Positions 26,358 to 26,557 of a DNA stretch of 26,557 nucleotides are shown here, in pieces. Below the pieces are notes generated by a model, which searched no databases, was not told the origin of the DNA, and was given only the letters and a program-made list of their open reading frames with translations. The position numbers and the translations under genes were made by a program. The stretch is from an uncultured Bacteroidales bacterium (GTDB taxonomy: Bacteria > Bacteroidota > Bacteroidia > Bacteroidales > Tenuifilaceae), in assembly GCA_937915475.1 (NCBI GenBank), contig CALGIR010000302.1, positions 1 through 26,557 of the forward strand, read 5' to 3'. The first letter of the stretch is position 1. Each line of letters opens with the position of its first letter.

Positions 26358-26557
26358 AAAATAGTTTTGGTTAAAAGCCCGAAGGGCTGAAATTATTATA
26401 GATAGTTTGAAATAAAGGCCTTTTAAACCCCGAAGGGGTGATATTATTATTGAATGTTTAATGCAGGAATTTTTAAAACACCAAAGGGGTGACACCTTAG
26501 CTGTTGCATATTTTTGTTCTTTAACGATTGGATTGTCTTTTTAAATAATGCCACCCC

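Larger units (their letters stand above)
25626..26557. repeat. Tandem array of about 390-430 bp units rich in short palindromes
   Basis: The phrase TTGGATTGTCTTTTTAAATA starts at 25715, 26102 and 26528, giving spacings of 387 and 426 bp; the longer one carries an extra block near 26440-26483. A partial unit precedes at 25626-25714. Each unit carries CCCCTAACGGGG, CCCCTTCGGGG, a GCAGGC/GCCTGC hairpin, a 33-bp palindrome, AGCCCGAAGGGCT (26001-26013, 26376-26388) and ACCCCGAAGGGGT (26052-26064, 26427-26439). The two complete copies are nearly identical over long stretches. The array is cut by the right edge. No ORF within it is credible. Confidence 0.85.

Noticed and set aside
26283..26495. 70-codon minus-strand ORF in the repeat array
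   Set aside because: It is just the translation of the palindromic repeat units (for example SPLRGLKGLYFK from the ACCCCGAAGGGG and AGCCCGAAGGGCT blocks), with no start context or family.
25626..26557. Possible CRISPR array
   Set aside because: Repeats are about 400 bp apart, each unit contains several different palindromes, and there are no short uniform repeats with unique spacers or cas genes.

Overview
The window looks like chromosome from a member of the Bacteroidota, probably the class Bacteroidia. The evidence is a set of type IX secretion / gliding genes (PorU, PorP/SprF, GldJ), several Bacteroidota-type promoters (TAnnTTTG at -7, some with TTG about 18-20 nt upstream), weak Shine-Dalgarno sites, and Bacteroidota-style gene neighbourhoods (gldJ-murF; recR next to a sodium:solute symporter). 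I cannot name the genus. There is no rRNA, tRNA, CRISPR array or intact insertion sequence, and no phage or plasmid gene that I can recognise.

Layout. 1-6458 holds a secretion and cell-wall block: porU (minus strand, cut by the left edge and apparently frameshifted in its signal peptide), then porP/sprF, gldJ, a near-ideal palindromic terminator and murF on the plus strand. 6472-10018 holds two minus-strand genes, a long-chain acyl-CoA ligase-like enzyme and a Na+/solute symporter. 10133-11519 holds recR and a secreted TPR protein. 11892-15385 holds a methyl-accepting chemotaxis protein and a bacterial release-factor-like (baeRF) gene split by one in-frame amber codon. 15631-18051 is a fused E1 alpha/beta 2-oxo acid dehydrogenase. 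18397-19902 is a small redox-maturation-like group: two short Cys-rich one-helix membrane proteins facing the lipoprotein ApbE, with stop codons touching. 19935-21878 is a GT2 glycosyltransferase fused to a membrane and Rossmann module. 22266-25499 is a very large redox fusion with two FAD modules and four predicted Fe-S sites. 25500-26557 is non-coding and made of roughly 390-430 bp tandem repeats packed with short palindromes; the array continues past the right edge.

How the parts relate. PorU, PorP and GldJ belong to one export and surface-attachment process. ApbE and the two Cys-rich proteins may serve a flavin-containing Na+-pumping complex encoded elsewhere, which is inference. The other genes look like housekeeping or general metabolism with no clear shared pathway. 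GC-rich REP-like elements occur at 18.2 kb, 22.0 kb and 22.2 kb and appear related by sequence.

The items most worth a second look are the tandem palindrome array, the 1077-residue redox fusion, the ApbE-linked Cys-rich proteins, a CxC...CxxC insert in the E1 fusion, and two apparent single-base lesions (porU, baeRF) that could be real decay or sequence errors.
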